Source: Ferruginibacter sp.
Lineage (GTDB): Bacteria > Bacteroidota > Bacteroidia > Chitinophagales > Chitinophagaceae
Reading direction: 5' to 3'
Length of the DNA: 10,502 bases
Assembly: GCA_030831725.1 (NCBI GenBank)
Contig: JAURKN010000058.1
Span: forward strand, 1 to 10,502
Shown here: in pieces, positions 7,523 to 10,502 of the stretch
Position numbering within the stretch: the first letter of the stretch is position 1
How the letters are laid out: the number at the start of each line of letters is the position of its first letter
Notes under the pieces: model-generated
What the model saw: only the letters and a program-made list of their open reading frames with translations
What the model was told of the DNA's origin: nothing
Databases searched by the model: none
Position numbers and translations under genes: made by a program

Positions 7523-7990
7523 TTATACTTTGAAGTGAGCAAAAGCTTTGTTCGCTTCAGCCATACGATGGGTATCTTCTTTCTTTTTGAATGAAGCACC
7601 TTCGCCTTTGCTTGCGGCAACGATTTCGTTAGCCAATTTATCTGCCATGCTGCGTCCGTTACGCTCACGGCTGTAACGAATCATCCATTTGATGCTGAGG
7701 GAGATTTTTCTGTCAGGACGAACCTCAGAAGGAATCTGGAAAGTAGCACCACCGATACGACGGCTTCTTACTTCAACACCAGGAGTGATGTTGGCAAGAG
7801 CTCTCTTCCAAACTTCATATCCATCTTCACCGGTAATTTTAGCTACCTTATCGAGCGAGTCGTAGAAAATGATGAACGCACCACTCTTTTTGCCTTCCCA
7901 CATGAGGTTGTTTACAAAACGAGTAACGAGTTTATCGTTGAATTTAGGATCTGGTGCTAAAGGAATCTTTTTCGGTTGTGATTTACGCAT
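7523..7990 (-). CDS. rpsG: 30S ribosomal protein S7
   Basis: Primary 16S rRNA-binding protein that starts assembly of the 30S head and lies near the E site. The 155-residue length is normal. Recognisable stretches are KKIPLAPDPKF near the N-terminus, LVTRFVNNLMWEGKKS, ALANITPGVEVRSRRIGGATFQIPSEVRP (residues 65-93) and the C-terminal RNGRSMADKLANEI and KKEDTHRMAEANKAFAHF. The start is fixed by the basic MRKSQPKK N-terminus. It follows rpsL after 45 bases, in the conserved rpsL-rpsG order, and is closed by a terminator instead of continuing into fusA. In E. coli S7 represses its own operon by binding the rpsL-rpsG gap; the short AT-rich gap here shows no matching structure that I can see. Confidence 0.98.
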   Translation of the reverse strand: MRKSQPKKIPLAPDPKFNDKLVTRFVNNLMWEGKKSGAFIIFYDSLDKVAKITGEDGYEVWKRALANITPGVEVRSRRIGGATFQIPSEVRPDRKISLSIKWMIRYSRERNGRSMADKLANEIVAASKGEGASFKKKEDTHRMAEANKAFAHFKV

Positions 7991-8035
7991 CTTATTAAAT
8001 TTTCGTCAAAAATGACTGAATGTAAATGTTATTGA

Positions 8036-8410
8036 TTATTTCTTGGCTTTTTTGGTACCATACTTACTGCGACTTTGCTTACGGTCTTTTACACCGGCAG
8101 TATCAAGACTTCCTCTTACGATGTGGTAACGTACACCTGGAAGATCTTTTACCCTTCCCCCACGAATCAGAACGATAGAGTGCTCTTGTAGATTATGCCC
8201 TTCACCCGGAATGTAAGCGATAACCTCGATTTTATTGGTCAAACGAACTTTCGCCACCTTACGGAGCGCTGAGTTTGGTTTTTTAGGTGTAGTTGTATAT
8301 ACCCTGGTACATACGCCACGACGTTGTGGACAACTGTCCAAAGCCCTTGATTTACTCTTGGCTTTGATGATTTCTCTACCTTTTCTTACTAACTGTTGGA
8401 TTGTAGGCAT
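8036..8410 (-). CDS. rpsL: 30S ribosomal protein S12
   Basis: Decoding-centre protein of the 30S subunit that controls accuracy of tRNA selection. The 124-residue length is exact for the family. Conserved blocks are PQRRGVCTRVYTTTPKKPNSALRK (28-51; written here as the family's core), GEGHNLQEHS and RGGRVKDLPGVRYH. Lys43 and Lys88, the usual sites of streptomycin-resistance substitutions, both have the sensitive wild-type residue, and Asp89, the site of beta-methylthiolation in several bacteria, is present. The C-terminus is the basic RSKYGTKKAKK. It is the first gene of a two-gene operon with rpsG, starting 27 bases after a TACCTTTG promoter box. No Shine-Dalgarno sequence precedes the ATG. 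Confidence 0.98.
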   Translation of the reverse strand: MPTIQQLVRKGREIIKAKSKSRALDSCPQRRGVCTRVYTTTPKKPNSALRKVAKVRLTNKIEVIAYIPGEGHNLQEHSIVLIRGGRVKDLPGVRYHIVRGSLDTAGVKDRKQSRSKYGTKKAKK

Positions 8411-8436
8411 TTATTAGACCGTTTATTTTTGGACGG

Positions 8437-8444
8437 CAAAGGTA
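8437..8444 (-). promoter_or_regulatory. Promoter -7 box of rpsL-rpsG
   Basis: TACCTTTG followed by C on the minus strand exactly matches TAnnTTTG and is the same core as in front of fusA. It lies 26 bases before the rpsL start, so the leader should be about 20 nt. A TTTG at 8460-8457 is only 12 bases upstream, too close for a standard -33 element. A T-rich tract lies at the expected distance instead. Confidence 0.6.
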
Positions 8445-8503
8445 AGTATTATCATTCAAAAATGGAAAAAAAATATTGTCATTTCTGAATTTCTTTGAAA
8501 AAT

Positions 8504-8533
8504 AAAAAAACCACCCTTTGGGTGGCCTTTTTT
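8504..8533 (-). terminator. Terminator of ilvE
   Basis: The minus strand reads AAAAAAGG, then stem CCACCC / GGGTGG with an AAA loop (arms 8525-8520 and 8516-8511), then seven T (8510-8504), beginning 14 bases after the ilvE stop. It insulates ilvE from the rpsL promoter downstream. The other strand also has six T after the hairpin (8528-8533), so it could work both ways. Confidence 0.85.
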
Positions 8534-8547
8534 CAGGTAAATCCTGC

Positions 8548-9612
8548 TTATATCTTGTACATCCAGCCATGTTCGTCTGGTGTAATTCCATATCTGATCT
8601 CATTCATGATTTTTCTGACCTGGTGGGTGTAAATCCACTTGTCTGTATCAAATTGCATGACATAATCATGATAACGAAGCTCTTTAATCAGTGAAATGGT
8701 AGCTGCTGTACCGGTACCAAAAACCTCCTTCAATTGCCCGGATTTGTGAGCTTCTAGTATCTCATCCATACTGAGGTCGCGCTCTTCGAGCGTAAGTCCG
8801 AGGGTCTTTAACACGGTAATCACACTATCTCTGGTTACTCCGGCCAAAATAGTGCCTGATTCAAGGTTTGGAGTGATGACTTTGTCGCCAATGATGAAAA
8901 AAACGTTCATTGTACCGCATTCCTGTACATATTTGTGCTCGAAAGCATCTGTCCATAACACCTGATCGTATCCTTTTTTCTTGGCTTCAGCGGTAGCATG
9001 CATGGCGGCTCCGTAGTTCCCAGCCGCTTTCGCATAACCAACTCCTCCTGGTACGGCACGTACATATTTCTCCTCCACATAAATCTTCATGGGCGTGTTA
9101 TAATATGGACCTGTCGGGCTAAGAATAATCATGAATTTGTAGTTATCACTCGGCTTCACACCAATCATTTCGTCGCTACTGAACATGAATGGACGGATAT
9201 AAAGCGAATGATCAGCGTAGGAAGGTATCCAATTGCGTTCTATATCAATCAGCATCTTCAACCCTTCCATGAAAATTTCTTCAGGCACTTCCGGCATCTC
9301 CATACGTGTGGCGGATGCGTTAAAACGCTTGAAATTATCGTAAGGCCTGAAAATGAAAGGCTCTCCTTGTGGATTTTTGTAAGCTTTGATGCCTTCAAAA
9401 ATCGCCTGTCCGTAATGAATCGCAGCAGTAGCAGGCGAAAGCAACAAAGGCTGATATGGACGAATCTGAACATTGGTCCATTCCCCATTGATGAAATCGG
9501 CCTCCAGCATATGATCTGTGAAGTGCTTACCAAATGGAATATTTTCCAACTTGGTTTCACTCAAACGGCTGTGTTCTACCCTCGTGATTTTTATATCGGC
9601 AACTGATGTCAT
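8548..9612 (-). CDS. ilvE: Branched-chain amino acid aminotransferase
   Basis: PLP-dependent class IV (fold type IV) aminotransferase, EC 2.6.1.42, that interconverts leucine, isoleucine and valine with their 2-oxo acids using glutamate/2-oxoglutarate; cytoplasmic. The 354-residue length matches the longer BCAT2/mitochondrial-like group common in Bacteroidota. The PLP lysine is K195 in GGVGYAKAAGNYGAA. Other family blocks are HYGQAIFEGIKAY (66-78), FRPYDNFKRFNASATRM (88-104), LYIRPFMF (137-144), the VQECGTMNVFF segment, LAGVTRDSV and FGTGTAATI, which contacts the phosphate group of PLP. The ATG at 9612 is the only reasonable start and falls 26 bases after a TAATTTTG promoter box. It is a single-gene unit ending in its own terminator and not part of an ilv/leu operon here. 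Confidence 0.97.
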   Translation of the reverse strand: MTSVADIKITRVEHSRLSETKLENIPFGKHFTDHMLEADFINGEWTNVQIRPYQPLLLSPATAAIHYGQAIFEGIKAYKNPQGEPFIFRPYDNFKRFNASATRMEMPEVPEEIFMEGLKMLIDIERNWIPSYADHSLYIRPFMFSSDEMIGVKPSDNYKFMIILSPTGPYYNTPMKIYVEEKYVRAVPGGVGYAKAAGNYGAAMHATAEAKKKGYDQVLWTDAFEHKYVQECGTMNVFFIIGDKVITPNLESGTILAGVTRDSVITVLKTLGLTLEERDLSMDEILEAHKSGQLKEVFGTGTAATISLIKELRYHDYVMQFDTDKWIYTHQVRKIMNEIRYGITPDEHGWMYKI

Positions 9613-9638
9613 GATTCCCTAATTTTACTGCAAAGAAA

Positions 9639-9670
9639 CAAAATTAAAGCGCCACGTGCTACCTGACAAC
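9639..9670 (-). promoter_or_regulatory. Promoter of ilvE, overlapping the start of the divergent gene
   Basis: On the minus strand GTTG (9670-9667) is followed after 20 bases by TAATTTTG (9646-9639), an exact -7 match. A second near match, TTTCTTTG, lies at 9638-9631. The -33 part falls inside the first codons of the plus-strand gene beginning at 9656, so the two transcription units compete for the same DNA. Confidence 0.5.
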
Positions 9671-10171
9671 AAGACTTTAGACAATTTTCAACTGTCAACC
9701 AACCTCTTGATCGATTTGTACAAGGATTCTCTTGTAATCTTGGATTTCCCGCAAAATTCAACCCCGATGTTGAACGAAAAGAAATCTGAGTTGTTGGGGG
9801 GCTTTCAATCCAATATCCTTTTGTTGGTTTCTGTGGAAGGCGTTCCCTTTCTGCATGATGAAGATCTTCAATTACTGACCAAAATGCTAGGCGCCTGCAA
9901 ATTGAGTTTGGCAGATGTAGGAATTCTTAACTTGGCTCAGGCTCATGAAAAAAACTGGAAGAGCATCATTGAATCTTACAAAGCTCAAAAATTGATTGTT
10001 TTTGGAGAAATCCACATCTCCGATATTCCTTCCATACCCAAAAACCACTGCTCCGAATTTGAAAATCTACCTTGGATACATACCCTCTCTTTGGATGAGC
10101 TAAATCGTAATCCTGAAGAAAAAAAGGTGCTGTGGAATGCCTTGAAACAATTGTTCAACCTAAATGCTTAA
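9656..10171 (+). CDS. Small unknown protein, possibly HolD-like (DNA polymerase III psi)
   Basis: A 171-residue cytoplasmic protein with no signal peptide or membrane segment. It belongs to a group I associate with Bacteroidota genomes as 'hypothetical protein' beside rdgB. Visible parts are a Leu-rich N-terminus, a strand SLVILDF (25-31), a core NILLLVSVEGVPFLHDEDLQ (53-72), helix LLTKMLGACKLS (73-84), strand DVGILNL (87-93), strand KLIVFGEI (112-119), and a C-terminal SLDELNRNPEEKKVLWNALKQLF (145-167). This alternating alpha/beta order, and especially the 'L.EL..NP..K..LW..L' ending, resembles E. coli HolD (psi), whose C-terminus has LTDLRANPTARAALWQQI. That is inference from pattern only. 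An in-frame TAA at 9620 limits the gene; with no ATG before residue 38, GTG at 9656 is the best start, although TTG codons at residues 17 and 21 are possible. rdgB starts 2 bases after its stop, so the two are probably co-transcribed. Confidence 0.85.
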   Translation: MLPDNKTLDNFQLSTNLLIDLYKDSLVILDFPQNSTPMLNEKKSELLGGFQSNILLLVSVEGVPFLHDEDLQLLTKMLGACKLSLADVGILNLAQAHEKNWKSIIESYKAQKLIVFGEIHISDIPSIPKNHCSEFENLPWIHTLSLDELNRNPEEKKVLWNALKQLFNLNA

Positions 10172-10173
10172 AA

Positions 10174-10502
10174 ATGCAGACTTTGATTTTTGCTACTCAA
10201 AATCCGAACAAGGCAAAAGAAGTGGCAAGCATGCTTGACGGCAAAATGGATGTGAAATGCCTGAAAGACCTGAACATCGATATTGAAATTCCTGAACCTC
10301 ACGATAGCTTGAAAAAAAACGCAAGCGAAAAATCAAAGACCATTTATCAACTAACCGGAAAAGCTTGCTTTGGAGAAGATACCGGATTGGAAGTGGATGC
10401 GCTCTCAGGTGCACCCGGTGTAAAGACTGCCAGATTTGCGGGGGAAAAAGCTACCGCTGCAGAAAACATGGAGCTGCTCTTGACAAAAATGGCAAAAGAA
10501 AA
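10174..10502 (+). CDS. rdgB: Non-canonical purine NTP pyrophosphatase, RdgB/HAM1 family (partial)
   Basis: House-cleaning enzyme that hydrolyses dITP, ITP, dXTP and XTP to the monophosphate and pyrophosphate, keeping deaminated purines out of nucleic acids. I read 109 codons from the ATG at 10174 to the window edge, of a usual length near 195. The substrate-binding motif is ATQNPNKAKEV (7-17, with the T-x-N-x-x-K pattern at T8, N10 and K13), and EPHDSLKKNASEKS (41-54) follows. The catalytic block GEDTGLEVDALSGAPGV (67-83) carries Glu68 and Asp69, matching the acidic pair of characterised RdgB enzymes, and ARFAG (86-90) follows. The C-terminal SHR motif lies outside the window. It starts 2 bases after the preceding gene's stop and has no separate promoter, so it is likely translated from a shared message. 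Confidence 0.96.
   Translation, partial: MQTLIFATQNPNKAKEVASMLDGKMDVKCLKDLNIDIEIPEPHDSLKKNASEKSKTIYQLTGKACFGEDTGLEVDALSGAPGVKTARFAGEKATAAENMELLLTKMAKE

Noticed and set aside
8376..8603. A 75-codon minus-strand frame spanning the end of ilvE, the terminator and the rpsL promoter
   Set aside because: It crosses a strong terminator and a promoter and overlaps real genes at both ends in other frames.
8998..9606. A 202-codon open frame antisense to ilvE
   Set aside because: It lies wholly within the unambiguous ilvE gene, has no recognisable domain and an implausible composition.
1..10502. A search by eye for mobile elements, CRISPR arrays, defence or toxin-antitoxin genes and tRNAs
   Set aside because: No transposase, integrase, regularly spaced repeats, paired small toxin/antitoxin frames or cloverleaf sequences were seen; the gene content is core metabolism and translation.

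Overview
This window looks like a chromosomal housekeeping segment from a member of the Bacteroidota, most likely a Chitinophagales-type lineage. The phylum call rests on several things seen in the sequence: promoter boxes of the Bacteroidota form TAnnTTTG in front of most transcription units, no Shine-Dalgarno sequences before the starts I checked, a secreted protein resembling the Bacteroidota-restricted DUF4919 family, and EF-G and RdgB sequences of Bacteroidota character. The assignment below phylum level is recollection of family sequences and is only moderately secure.

Layout, left to right. At 1-875 (minus) lies the N-terminal three quarters of a thiolase of the 3-oxoadipyl-CoA (PcaF/PaaJ) type, cut by the window edge. 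A 102-base divergent promoter region separates it from rlmN (978-2027, plus), the radical-SAM 23S rRNA A2503 methyltransferase, which is closely followed by an unrecognised secreted protein (2041-2871). Convergent with that is a secreted DUF4919-like protein with a long charged, Pro-rich tail (2894-3982, minus). A 274-base intergenic region then carries a promoter for each direction, and fusA (EF-G, 4257-6407, plus) follows with a long leader and a strong terminator. An exported alpha/beta hydrolase (6473-7447, minus) sits between fusA and the rpsL-rpsG pair (8410-7523, minus). Next is ilvE (9612-8548, minus), and divergent from it a plus-strand pair: a small unknown protein with a HolD-like (DNA polymerase III psi) sequence layout (9656-10171) and rdgB/HAM1, cut by the right edge (10174 onward).

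Functionally the centre is the translation machinery: S12, S7, EF-G and the rRNA methyltransferase RlmN all act on the ribosome. The notable architectural point is that the str cluster (rpsL-rpsG-fusA) is broken. fusA lies on the opposite strand, faces rpsG and is separated from it by a hydrolase gene, yet fusA and rpsL carry the same TACCTTTGC promoter core. The rest is metabolism and upkeep: branched-chain amino acid transamination, acyl-CoA thiolysis, nucleotide-pool sanitation and envelope proteins.

I found no CRISPR array, insertion sequence, phage gene, tRNA or rRNA gene, and no convincing new multi-gene system. The most useful leads are the possible psi-like protein next to rdgB, the split str operon with a long fusA leader, and the apparently leaderless rlmN promoter.
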